Assembly (NCBI GenBank): GCA_963995525.1
Contig: OZ023217.1
Coordinates: 9,112,792-9,176,791, forward strand
Reading direction: 5' to 3'
Origin: Escarpia spicata
Lineage: Eukaryota; Annelida; Polychaeta; Sabellida; Siboglinidae
DNA length: 64,000 nt
Part shown: in pieces, positions 38,801 through 42,180 of the stretch
Layout of the letters: each line of letters starts with the position of its first letter
Position numbering within the stretch: the stretch's first letter is position 1
The notes under the pieces: model-generated
What the model was told of the DNA's origin: nothing
What the model saw: the letters and a program-made list of their open reading frames with translations, nothing else
Databases searched by the model: none
Program-made: the position numbers and the translations under genes

Positions 38801-41612
38801 TCTCCATGGGTGGAGGAACTGTCTCCCCTTCTTCCTGCCTCCAACCCTCTCTTCATGGGTGAAGGAACTGTCACCCCTTCTTCCTCCCTCCAACCCTCTC
38901 TCCATGGGTGAAGGAACTGTCTCCCCTTCTTCCCCCCTCCAACCCTCTCTCCATGGGTGGAGGAACTGTCTCCCCTTCTTTCTGCCTCCCACCCTATCTC
39001 CATGGGTAGAGGAACTGTCACCCCTTCTTCCTCCCTCCAACCCTTTCTCCATGGGTGAAGGAACTGTCACCACTTCTTCCTCCCTCCAACCCTCTCTTCA
39101 TGGGTGGAGGAACTGTCTCCCTTTCTTCCTCCCTCCAACCCTCTCCTTCCAAACCTCTCTCCGTGGGTGGAGGAACTGTCTCCCCTTCTTCCTGCCTTCA
39201 ACCCTCTCTCCATGGGTGGAGGAACTGTCTCCCCTTCTTCCTCCCTCCAACCCTCTCTCCTTGGGTGAAGGAACTGTCTCCCCTTCTTCCTGCCTCCAAC
39301 CCTCTCTCCATGGGTGGAGGAACTGTCTCCCCTTCTTCCTCCCTCAAACCCTCTCTTCATGGGTGGAGGAACTGTCTCCCCTTCTTCCTCCCTCCAACCC
39401 TCTCTTCATGGGTGGAGGAACTGTCTCCCCTTCTTCCTCCCTCCAACCCTCTCTCCATGGGTGGAGGAACTGTCTCCCCTTCTTCCTGCCTCCAACCCTC
39501 TCTTCATGGGTGGAGGAACTGTCTCCCCTTCTTCCTCCCTCCAACCCTCTCTCCATGGGTGGAGGAACTGTCTCCCCTTCTTCCTGCCTCCAACCCTCTC
39601 TTCATGGGTGAAGGAACTGTCACCCCTTCTTCCTCCCTCCAACCCTCTCTCCATGGGTGAAGGAACTGTCTCCCCTTCTTCCCCCCTCCAACCCTCTCTC
39701 CATGGGTGGAGGAACTGTCTCCCCTTCTTTCTGCCTCCCACCCTATCTCCATGGGTAGAGGAACTGTCACCCCTTCTTCCTCCCTCCAACCCTTTCTCCA
39801 TGGGTGAAGGAACTGTCACCACTTCTTCCTCCCTCCAACCCTCTCTCCATGGGTGGAGGAACTGTCTCCCCTTCTTCCTCCCTCCAACCCTCTCTCCATG
39901 GATGAATGAACTGTCACCACTTCTTCCTCCCTCCAACCCTCTCTCCATGGGTGGAGGAACTGTCTCCCTTTCTTCCTCCCACCAACCCTCTATCCATGGG
40001 GGGAGGAACTGTCACCCTTTCTCCCTGCTTCCAACCCTCTCTCCATGGGTGGAGGAACTGTCACCCCTTCTTCCTGCTTCCAACCCTCTCTCCATGGGTG
40101 GAGGAACTGTCTCCCCTTCTTCTTCCCTCCAACCCTCTCTCCTTCTTCCTGCCTCCCTTCATCCATCCTTCCAACCCTCTCTCCATGGGTGAAGGAACTG
40201 TCTCCCCTTCTTCCTGCCTCCCTTCATCCATCCCTCCAACCTTCTCTCCATCTGTCTATCTCTCCCTCCCTACCTCCCTCTCTCCGTCTGTCCATCCCTC
40301 CCTCAAATTGTCCTTCCCTCTCTCCGTCCATCCTTCCTCCATCCATCCCCCTCCTCCCCTGCATCCTTTTCTCTCTCCATCCCTCTCTCCTTCTGTCTCT
40401 CCGTCATCATGGTTCCTGTGTCCAGGGGTGAGGTCGAGTTCTTGTATTATGAGGCACGACAGCATAGTAGCCGGGTATGAATCCTGTGCTGCCGTGTCGA
40501 ATCTTGGACAAGTTCACTCTGCATTGTTCCATTTCACTCATCTATATGAATGAGTACCTGGTTATGGACAATGATGGATATTTGTGAATAATTTGTGCAG
40601 TAATTGCATCATGGCTGAGTGTTTCCTAGTGACTTCAAGATGGTGTTCGAATAAGCAGGGAGTAAAATGTACTTTGATAATTCCTAAGGACTGAACACCT
40701 TGCTGTATAAGAACTTACCCTTTGTCTTATATATAATGCAACTGGTACTGTCATTAGTTACTACATTGCTTCCCAGTCGAGATGTTCGATTGAACAGGTC
40801 TGCCAGGAAGTAAAGTGTAAAGTGAATTGAGCAGTCCTAAGGACTGGATACAGCACTAGATCAGAAATTACCTTTCTTTTTTCTCATTGATGTCTTTTAC
40901 TTTGTCAGACGCCTCATTCGGAAGGTCTCTGCTGTCACCCTGGATGACGTGAAGCGGGTGGGTGCCCAGTATGTTGCCCCACTCTTCGATGCGAAGAGGT
41001 CAAAGTGCGCTGTATGCTGTCACCCCTCCAAAGTGCAAGAAGTTGCTAACAACTTCAAGGGGTGAGTAGCATCTTTGAGGGGGTAATAATGCAGGTCATC
41101 TGATTCTACAAAGTGTGATCAGTAGACAGTAGGGTGGTCATTTGTAGCTTTCCAAACAATCAAATACAGGTAAAAATCATCTGTCCATCGTATCATAGTG
41201 GCACAAGTCACTGTAGATTTGTTGTCAGTTTTTTGAATTTTTAAACAAAAATCGACATGGGAAGATACTTCACATCGGATGATATTGTCATCGTATACTG
41301 TGCATTCTCATGTAATGGAGTCAACTACCAGAAATGTGCACCTCTGTTCAGAGTAATTCTTGTACATGTAATCATCAAATGTATCCAATTTCCAGTTCAT
41401 GACAATGTTTTTCAGGTTGCAAAAAACTAGAAAGAGTTCTGTCTCAGATCACAGGCACTTTTATCTACCATTTTAAACCCAGAACTAAACTAATGATCTG
41501 TCCCCATTCTGTGTGTGCAAACCCTATATATTTTGTTCTCGTCGGTTTCAGGCTCTCGAGAGATTTGAAGATCCTCGACTCAATCGAAGACCCATTTCTG
41601 TGCAACATGTAA
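5659..41612 (+). CDS. M16 family metallopeptidase (C05D11.1/YOL098C type), 23 coding exons, 1,021 aa
   Basis: Exon joins: 5659-5809, 15107-15189, 15435-15593, 18579-18788, 19604-19726, 21711-21851, 22213-22323, 22797-22888, 23549-23651, 25589-25663, 27489-27599, 27999-28142, 29395-29577, 30068-30170, 30888-31018, 31611-31791, 32353-32450, 33979-34142, 35123-35356, 36485-36578, 37611-37771, 40909-41061, 41552-41612. All introns are GT-AG and all phases match; the sum is 3,066 nt. The inverted zinc motif is H62-T-L-E65-H66, and the third ligand is probably E155 in [10 protein letters not shown]16 enzymes clamp and cut peptides inside a closed chamber built from four related domains; the ~1,000-residue length fits a one-chain clamp. 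No signal or mitochondrial presequence is visible at [11 protein letters not shown], so a cytosolic place is inferred. From family knowledge, this subgroup is found in fungi and invertebrates and its physiological substrate is not established. Confidence 0.95.
5868..5942 (+). repeat. Left arm of a large inverted-repeat pair in intron 1
   Basis: Begins GACTACTCGGCCCACGGACA and goes on with GAGACAACTTGGCCCCCGCTTA. It is an inverted, ~80% similar match to 14310-14372. It lies 58 bp after exon 1. It may be one end of a very large element or a solo transposon end. Confidence 0.65.
6027..6690 (+). mobile_element. L2/CR1-type LINE 3' end
   Basis: Two adjoining frames give the typical C-terminal tail of this LINE group: [45 protein letters not shown], and a [15 protein letters not shown] block. 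A small deletion removes the usual residues between LVYE and KIQRN, and a frame change follows near 6140. After the frame ends, an AT-rich 3' region closes with GCCCCAGAAGGGGC (a hairpin) and the direct repeat CCTAAGACCTAAGA, as in L2 tails. A dead 5'-truncated copy. Confidence 0.85.
6690..7060 (-). mobile_element. tRNA-derived SINE (family 2), minus orientation
   Basis: 6700-6985 is an inverted match to 15716-15990 (shared blocks include CTCTCAACATTGGGGACTGT and GAGATCACGTTAATG in reverse complement). Next to it, 6998-7045 read on the minus strand has a box-B-like stretch (CGAGTTCGAAACCC) preceded by AGTGCCAGCGC, as in a tRNA-derived head. SINEs carry such an internal RNA polymerase III promoter and borrow LINE machinery. 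I see no A box good enough to define the exact start. Confidence 0.6.
7953..8240 (-). pseudogene. LINE reverse transcriptase fragment
   Basis: Longest surviving open piece of the L2-type element: [20 protein letters not shown] (the first Asp block with Ala replaced by Asp), then [17 protein letters not shown] and [20 protein letters not shown]. The catalytic FADD is in another frame just downstream. No function is expected. Confidence 0.85.
9627..9809 (+). repeat. 91-bp tandem duplication inside the LINE
   Basis: Two adjacent copies begin at the shared phrase TCGCGAAAGGCTATAAGTAC (starts 9631 and 9722) with one visible base change (CTTTC/CTTTG). A recent local duplication within the endonuclease remnant. 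Confidence 0.85.
10701..11899. other. No gene seen (intron 1)
   Basis: No frame or element that I recognise. Minus-strand open stretches at 11273-11657 have no domain-like content. Confidence 0.4.
11900..12163 (+). CDS. Unidentified acidic 87-residue open frame inside intron 1
   Basis: ATG in a good initiation context (AAC ATG G) opens [20 protein letters not shown], then [18 protein letters not shown] and [17 protein letters not shown], with TGA at 12161. Strongly acidic N-terminus, no signal peptide or membrane segment. I do not recognise a family. The sequence looks protein-like (no low complexity, sensible hydrophobic spacing), but it has no visible splice partners. It could be a small intronless gene nested in the M16 intron, a retrocopy, or the tail of a transposon protein. 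Confidence 0.4.
   Translation: MEDMASDSDDLGLESCIANVRTCRTVVACSDEPLAVDVTQESICRIDDDYDVEKEHFEAVIVGDKQIQFQIDGLNLDWNIVLGTDNT
12164..14309. other. No gene seen (intron 1)
   Basis: AT-rich. 13,230-13,360 has a GC-richer patch (around GTTTCCGGAAAGCCGCCAGT) that looks like transposon debris, but I cannot name it. Nothing else is supported. Confidence 0.35.
14310..14372 (-). repeat. Right arm of the large inverted-repeat pair in intron 1
   Basis: The reverse complement begins GACTACTCAGCCCATGGACA and continues GAGACAACTTGGCCCCCGCTTA, matching 5868-5942. The bases outside the arms are similar (TATCAT on the left, TAGCAT on the right) but not identical. Confidence 0.65.
15107..15189 (+). CDS. M16 gene exon 2 (residues 51-78): zinc motif
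   Basis: Acceptor tattgtag, donor gtaagc. Encodes [20 protein letters not shown]: the HxxEH inverted zinc-binding motif, with E65 as the expected catalytic base. Intron 1 before it is 9.3 kb and full of transposon debris. Confidence 0.97.
15389..15434 (+). repeat. 25-bp duplication of the exon 3 acceptor
   Basis: TTGGCATTGTTATGTAACCA is present at 15389 and again at 15414. The second copy continues with G to make the used acceptor CCAG. The first continues with A (CCAA), so the decoy has lost, or never had, the AG. Confidence 0.9.
15435..15593 (+). CDS. M16 gene exon 3 (residues 79-131)
   Basis: Starts [20 protein letters not shown] and ends [10 protein letters not shown]. The phrase [14 protein letters not shown] matches the strand that follows the zinc helix in M16 proteases. 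Its acceptor is duplicated 25 bp upstream (see repeat 15389-15434). Confidence 0.96.
15716..15990 (+). mobile_element. SINE family 2, headless copy
   Basis: Inverted match to 6700-6985, beginning at TGGCTCTCAACATTGGGGAC and ending near CGTTGCCGAGTGCTGGAAAC. The tRNA-like head seen beside the other copy is missing here. It lies in intron 3. Confidence 0.6.
16060..16160 (+). repeat. Interspersed repeat shared with 23105-23200
   Basis: Shared phrases: TGTGTTTTCA(A/C)AACTATCCAC, then CACAATA..GCATTACAC and GG..TTG.CT.ACTTGA. Same strand in both places and about 75% similar. Family unknown. Confidence 0.6.
16181..16480 (-). pseudogene. Non-LTR retrotransposon C-terminal fragment
   Basis: About 99 codons on the minus strand: [20 protein letters not shown], then [15 protein letters not shown] and [13 protein letters not shown]. 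This is the W-x-GH/Q-x-x-RM ... RGRPxxRWEDxxxxDM ... DRxxW tail found at the end of many LINE reverse-transcriptase proteins. A second copy lies at 27180-27415. It is a truncated remnant in intron 3. Confidence 0.8.
16595..16984. mobile_element. MITE with GTGACC(C/T)GCCACAGC ends
   Basis: Left end GTGACCCGCCACAGCGGAG; the right end read in reverse is CATGACCTGCCACAGCAAAC, giving terminal inverted repeats of roughly 18 bp. The interior is AT-rich and matches 37090-37480 (phrases AGCTTTAAAATGAT and TTTTGAGAAAC.AGGTC are shared). Its right end is the seed of the 30/32-bp satellite that follows directly. Confidence 0.7.
16967..18438 (+). repeat. 30/32-bp minisatellite, about 47 copies (intron 3)
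   Basis: Two alternating unit forms: TTTGCTGTGGCAGGTCATGT+AAGTCCTATTTG (32 bp) and the same with GGTCACATGTCC (30 bp). Late units near 18210-18430 carry GGTCACATATGTCC. Marker variants (CATGCAAGTCC, GCTGGGGCAGG) recur after 686 bp, so a block of about 20 units has itself been duplicated. The first unit is the terminal repeat of the neighbouring MITE. Each long unit contains an acceptor-like GTGGCAG followed five bases later by a donor-like GTAAGT. Confidence 0.93.
18579..18788 (+). CDS. M16 gene exon 4 (residues 132-201): third zinc ligand
   Basis: Encodes [21 protein letters not shown]155 in VVYCEM is the likely third zinc ligand by analogy with the VVFNEM segment of presequence proteases. 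Continues [17 protein letters not shown]. Phase 0 on both sides. Confidence 0.96.
18960..19603 (+). repeat. ~38-bp minisatellite ending on the exon 5 acceptor (intron 4)
   Basis: Diverged copies at the left (GTTGTTCATG.TGTGTTCC..TGAGCTGTGT) pass into near-identical 38-bp units GTGTGTTGTTCACGGTGTGT+TCCACTGTGTCTTGTCAG. The last three CTTGTCAG sites are 38 bp apart and the final one (19603) is the true acceptor. The reading frame of exon 5 stays open backwards through the array to about 19019. Confidence 0.93.
19604..19726 (+). CDS. M16 gene exon 5 (residues 202-242)
   Basis: [20 protein letters not shown], the conserved Y-x-P-x-N block ending the first M16 domain. The acceptor is the last unit of a ~38-bp tandem array, so its exact choice rests on homology and phase. 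Confidence 0.94.
19741..19882 (+). repeat. 86-bp partial tandem duplication after exon 5
   Basis: AGACGGTTTGTATCTCAGG is at 19745 and again at 19831, each followed by ATCAAACATTTAGGAATTC. Confidence 0.85.
20645..21675. mobile_element. Possible DNA element in intron 5
   Basis: The left edge reads CTAGGCTAATCGCCAATT and the right edge in reverse complement CTAGGCTAGCGTTGGG. Just inside both edges are self-complementary phrases (TTCGCCAAATTGGCGAA on the left, TTTAGCCAAATTGGCTAAA on the right). The ends look transposon-like, but the shared terminal repeat is only about 9 bp and I found no clear target duplication. Confidence 0.35.
21711..21851 (+). CDS. M16 gene exon 6 (residues 243-289)
   Basis: [20 protein letters not shown] through [14 protein letters not shown]. 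Acceptor cctgtttcag, donor gtatga, phase 0. Confidence 0.95.
22213..22323 (+). CDS. M16 gene exon 7 (residues 290-326)
   Basis: [20 protein letters not shown] and onward to FCSK. It resembles the start of the second M16 domain (helix followed by xYLTxTxVAPLQ). Confidence 0.95.
22797..22888 (+). CDS. M16 gene exon 8 (residues 327-357)
   Basis: [20 protein letters not shown] then [10 protein letters not shown]; donor gtgagt, phase 2 exit. The split codon (Arg 357) is completed by exon 9. Confidence 0.95.
23549..23651 (+). CDS. M16 gene exon 9 (residues 357-391)
   Basis: [20 protein letters not shown] then [14 protein letters not shown]. Acceptor ttctgccag, donor gtaagg. Confidence 0.95.
23911..25012 (-). 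mobile_element. Small LTR-like element (323-bp direct repeats, 456-bp core), intron 9
   Basis: Direct repeats 23911-24233 and 24690-25012 lie 779 bp apart and differ at one base that I can see (CAACTC/CAACAC). Inside them TG...CA ends are present (23915-24230). On the minus strand each repeat has a TATA-like GTATATATC followed downstream by AATAAA, as in an LTR with its own promoter and poly(A) signal. The core (24234-24689) has an open frame on the minus strand but no gag, pol or integrase motif, so the element would be non-autonomous (TRIM-like). No target duplication or clear primer-binding site was found. A 1.4-copy tandem duplication is the alternative. Confidence 0.6.
25058..25370 (-). 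mobile_element. tRNA-derived SINE (family 1), minus orientation
   Basis: Read on the minus strand: a tRNA-like head with box B GGTTCAAATCC (near 25320), the body (GAACCTTGGGCAAGTTCGTT, GAATGAGTACCTGA) and the tail AAGCACTTTGAACAGT...GATACTGCGCTATATAAGAACT. It is the same family as 59030-59345. Lies in intron 9. Confidence 0.85.
25378..25520 (+). mobile_element. SINE family 1, 3' half, plus orientation
   Basis: CAGCATGGCTGAATACTTCC through CTGGATACCCTGCTATATAAGAACTTACCTTTATT. Head-to-head with the preceding copy, forming an inverted SINE pair just before exon 10. Confidence 0.8.
25589..25663 (+). CDS. M16 gene exon 10 (residues 392-416)
   Basis: [20 protein letters not shown] then DTKED. Shortest internal exon but one (75 nt). 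Too short for a long open frame, and found by joining phases. Confidence 0.93.
26241..27176 (+). repeat. 67-bp minisatellite, 14 copies (intron 10)
   Basis: Unit: CTCCTCCTTGTTCCCTGCTG+TACAGGGGTGAGGGTCAGG+TACAGTAAAGCTGAACCAC+TCTCTGTGT. The phrase TCCTTGTTCCCTG recurs every 67 bp from 26244 to 27115, nearly unchanged. Its first half equals the LINE 3' sequence seen at 16190-16240, and the array is followed directly by more of that LINE, so it grew from a LINE copy. Each unit contains CTGTACAGGGGTGAGG, which resembles an acceptor next to a donor. Confidence 0.95.
27180..27415 (-). pseudogene. Second copy of the non-LTR C-terminal fragment
   Basis: About 80% identical to 16235-16480 (TCAGCTGTGGCCTTCCTCTT, ACTGTGTCCTTTATGTTGTTC). 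On the minus strand it again encodes the R-x-RP-x-LRWED type tail. Compared with the other copy it holds a ~50-bp insertion before TTTTCTGTCCATCG, and that insertion supplies the second half of the 67-bp unit. Confidence 0.75.
27489..27599 (+). CDS. M16 gene exon 11 (residues 417-453)
   Basis: [20 protein letters not shown] then [17 protein letters not shown]. It lies just after the LINE-derived 67-bp array of intron 10. Donor gtgagt. Confidence 0.94.
27778..27905 (+). repeat. ~36-bp AT-rich tandem repeat, about 3.5 copies (intron 11)
   Basis: TAGTTATTTGGTTATATAGC + TATAGTATATCTGG repeated with small changes. Confidence 0.8.
27999..28142 (+). CDS. M16 gene exon 12 (residues 454-501): charged linker
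   Basis: [20 protein letters not shown] followed by a Lys/Gln/Glu-rich stretch. The position fits the flexible helical hinge that joins the two halves of one-chain M16 proteases. Donor gtaggt. Confidence 0.94.
28255..29040. mobile_element. Unclassified GC-richer insert in intron 12
   Basis: Composition changes against the AT-rich intron. TAAGCTCCACCCAC (about 28708) faces GTGGGTGGAGCTTA (about 28899), and TGACGTCACA faces TGTGACGTCA, making a nested inverted repeat around 28780-28860. No coding potential. It is probably a MITE, but I could not fix its ends. Confidence 0.4.
29395..29577 (+). CDS. M16 gene exon 13 (residues 502-562)
   Basis: [20 protein letters not shown] then [21 protein letters not shown], the opening of the C-terminal half. 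Acceptor with a T-rich tract (ttttgttttcccag). Confidence 0.95.
30068..30170 (+). CDS. M16 gene exon 14 (residues 563-597)
   Basis: [20 protein letters not shown] then [14 protein letters not shown]. The donor gtatgtgctgt is followed by three copies of an 11-bp phrase that repeats the donor sequence (30170-30210). Confidence 0.95.
30170..30212 (+). repeat. 11-bp tandem repeat of the exon 14 donor
   Basis: The donor GTATGTGCTGT is followed by further copies of GTATGTGCTGT, so the 5' splice-site sequence is present about four times in a row. Confidence 0.85.
30590..30810 (+). mobile_element. SINE family 1, decayed (intron 14)
   Basis: AGCCTTGGGCAATG, GAATGAGTGCCTGGCTGTAT, TGCATGGCTGAATGCTTCCC and CCTAAGGAC follow the order of the complete copy at 59030-59345. 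Confidence 0.7.
30888..31018 (+). CDS. M16 gene exon 15 (residues 597-640)
   Basis: [20 protein letters not shown] then a Gly-rich turn and [14 protein letters not shown]. Phase 1 in, phase 0 out. Confidence 0.95.
31611..31791 (+). CDS. M16 gene exon 16 (residues 641-701)
   Basis: [20 protein letters not shown] then [20 protein letters not shown]. This matches the LQELL...F...RL block of the M16 associated domain. The donor is gttagt, which is less usual. Confidence 0.95.
32353..32450 (+). CDS. M16 gene exon 17 (residues 701-733)
   Basis: [20 protein letters not shown] then [12 protein letters not shown]. Acceptor gtttcgtag, donor gtgggt. Confidence 0.94.
32610..32796. mobile_element. MITE with TACAGT(C/G)(A/G)AA(C/T)CT ends (intron 17)
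   Basis: The left end TACAGTCAAACCTTACTTGA pairs with the right end, whose reverse complement is TACAGTGGAATCTCACTATT. The interior repeats the phrase GGTCACCT. The TA-starting ends resemble pogo/Tc1-class non-autonomous elements. Confidence 0.75.
32810..33465. mobile_element. 656-bp MITE with TTAA target duplications (intron 17)
   Basis: Flanked by TTAA at 32806-32809 and 33466-33469. Terminal repeats: GCCCAGCGTACACTACACAA on the left, GCACGGCATACTCTATACAA on the right (reverse complement). Subterminal motif (A/G)CGACAAAAGTTTT recurs several times inside. TTAA duplication is typical of piggyBac and Kolobok-type transposons. No transposase is inside, only a short basic open frame near 33024. 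Confidence 0.82.
33859..33978 (+). repeat. 30-bp repeat, four copies, ending on the exon 18 acceptor (intron 17)
   Basis: Copies of TTATTGATTGTTCGTTCATC+CGTGACCAG. The last one gives the used acceptor CTGTGACCAG. The first has kept an AG (GTTACCAG). The two middle copies read TGACTGT and have lost it. Confidence 0.9.
33979..34142 (+). CDS. M16 gene exon 18 (residues 734-788)
   Basis: [20 protein letters not shown] then [13 protein letters not shown]. The acceptor is the last unit of a four-copy 30-bp tandem repeat. Confidence 0.95.
35123..35356 (+). CDS. M16 gene exon 19 (residues 788-866)
   Basis: [20 protein letters not shown], then [10 protein letters not shown] and [18 protein letters not shown]. 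The last phrase is the conserved W-x-x-I-R-G-x-G-L-A-Y block of the final M16 domain, and the R/Y pair in that region binds the substrate C-terminal side in the family. Donor gtgcgt. Confidence 0.96.
35822..36527 (+). repeat. 59-bp repeat containing acceptor and 5' part of exon 20, 12 copies (intron 19)
   Basis: CATGTTCCTGAAGCCAGAGT begins at 35848, 35907, 35966, 36025, 36084, 36143, 36202, 36261, 36320, 36367 (one 47-bp step), 36426 and, in the real exon, 36485. Units carry CTTTGTTTAACCCTTGTTCC+TTGTAG before the exon part. In seven of the eleven decoys the acceptor AG is present; four read TTGTGG. Decoys spell the exon frame [14 protein letters not shown] and then TAA. Confidence 0.97.
36485..36578 (+). 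CDS. M16 gene exon 20 (residues 866-897)
   Basis: [20 protein letters not shown] then [11 protein letters not shown]. Its acceptor and first ~40 nt are repeated eleven times upstream. Only this last copy continues into coding sequence (VLYKST) and a donor (gtaagt). Confidence 0.95.
37090..37480. mobile_element. Relative of the 16595 MITE (intron 20)
   Basis: Starts GTGACCTGCTCCAGCAAAGA, an imperfect match of the left end of the intron 3 MITE. The AT-rich body aligns with it (GAGCTTTAAAATGATTAACC, TTTTGAGAAACTAGGTCATT, ATGGAACATGACCTTGAGAG). Right end unclear. Confidence 0.55.
37611..37771 (+). CDS. M16 gene exon 21 (residues 898-951)
   Basis: [20 protein letters not shown] then [20 protein letters not shown]. 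Phase 2 exit at gtaagt. A 49-bp minisatellite begins about 15 bp after the donor. Confidence 0.95.
37788..40240 (+). repeat. 49-bp pyrimidine-rich minisatellite, about 45-50 copies (intron 21)
   Basis: Unit: CTCTCTCCATGGGTGGAGG+AACTGTCTCCCCTTCTTCC+TCCCTCCAACC. A marker insertion (CTTCCAAACCTCTCTCCGTG) occurs at 37991, 38593 and 39146, and other variants keep step, which shows a 553-bp higher-order unit. Because 49 is not a multiple of 3, both strands stay open over hundreds of codons. These frames are by-products, not genes. The right end passes into irregular CCCTCCAT-rich sequence (40240-40430). Confidence 0.95.
40445..40720 (+). mobile_element. SINE family 1, diverged (intron 21)
   Basis: Box-B-like GGTATGAATCC at 40474, then TCGAATCTTGGACAAGTTCA, ATGAATGAGTACCTGGTTAT, ATCATGGCTGAGTGTTTCC and CCTAAGGACTGAACACC...TATAAGAACTTACC, in the family order. 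Confidence 0.8.
40765..40876 (+). mobile_element. SINE family 1, 3' fragment (intron 21)
   Basis: GATGTTCGATTGAACAGGTC+TGCCAGGAAGTAAAGTG, then CAGTCCTAAGGACTGGATAC. It lies 33 bp before exon 22. Confidence 0.8.
40909..41061 (+). CDS. M16 gene exon 22 (residues 951-1002)
   Basis: [20 protein letters not shown] then [20 protein letters not shown]. The TxDDVxRVGxxY motif is the last helix of M16 proteases. Donor gtgagt. Confidence 0.95.
41552..41612 (+). CDS. M16 gene exon 23 (residues 1002-1021, stop)
   Basis: Terminal exon: [19 protein letters not shown] then TAA at 41610-41612. Acceptor gtcggtttcag. Confidence 0.93.
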
Positions 41613-41784
41613 ATCAGTTGTGCCGAAATTGTGCAATGGAAATATATTCATTGATCAAATGAGATTATGATTCATTGCCTGCACTGATTCTCAGAATGTG
41701 AGCTAATCTAACCTAATTGTATGTTATTGTGATTTTGTTTGATGTTATTTTCCCTAAGTCCAGTGTGAAGTCGGCAGACTCGAA

Positions 41785-41790
41785 AATAAA
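41785..41790 (+). promoter_or_regulatory. Candidate poly(A) signal of the M16 gene
   Basis: AATAAA 173 bp after the stop codon. It is the first canonical hexamer downstream; no cleavage-site data. Confidence 0.4.
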
Positions 41791-41857
41791 TTAATTGATC
41801 AAGCAAATTTATATATAATCGCTTGGACAGGTTCTCAGCATGCAAATTAATCTAACC

Positions 41858-42097
41858 ATAGGGGTAGTTGAATAGGTTTGCAAAGTACCACAATATGGAG
41901 GAGAGGGACATTTGTTCGTCACCACGTTTCACAGGAAAATACAGTGGCACCACCTAGTGAGTGAAACATACATTAATGCAGAGATGGTAATAGCAATTTT
42001 GGATTTTAAAAAGTCATGTTCCGCAGCACGTATCAGAGGGAGGCGGTTGCACCAATGCTAAATGAGAAATGTTGTGGACTTTGCAAACTCATATCCC
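41858..42097. mobile_element. 240-bp MITE with 10-bp target duplication
   Basis: Flanked on both sides by TAATCTAACC (41848-41857 and 42098-42107). Inverted ends share GTTTGCAAAGT: AATAGGTTTGCAAAGTACCA on the left, GGGATATGAGTTTGCAAAGT on the right (reverse complement). A 9-10 bp target duplication fits a Mutator-like origin. No coding content. Confidence 0.75.
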
Positions 42098-42180
42098 TAA
42101 TCTAACCCGAGTTGTTTGTACTTAAATTGATTAACATTTTATGTTACTTGCCTCATGTTGGCTGCTAAGTCAGCAGATTC

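Larger units (their letters stand above)
41620..42180 (+). repeat. Old tandem duplication in the M16 3' flank
   Basis: Copy 1 (about 41650-41781) and copy 2 (about 41794-42180 minus the MITE) share ATTGATCAA, GATTCTCAG.ATG..AG.TAATCTAACC, TTTTATGTTA and AAGTC.GCAGA.TC. Copy 2 holds the 240-bp MITE at 41858-42097. Confidence 0.65.

Noticed and set aside
37776..40553. Long open frames (up to 369 codons, both strands) rich in [18 protein letters not shown] or [14 protein letters not shown] repeats
   Set aside because: They are translations of the 49-bp minisatellite, which lacks stop codons on both strands. The region is intron 21 of the M16 gene.
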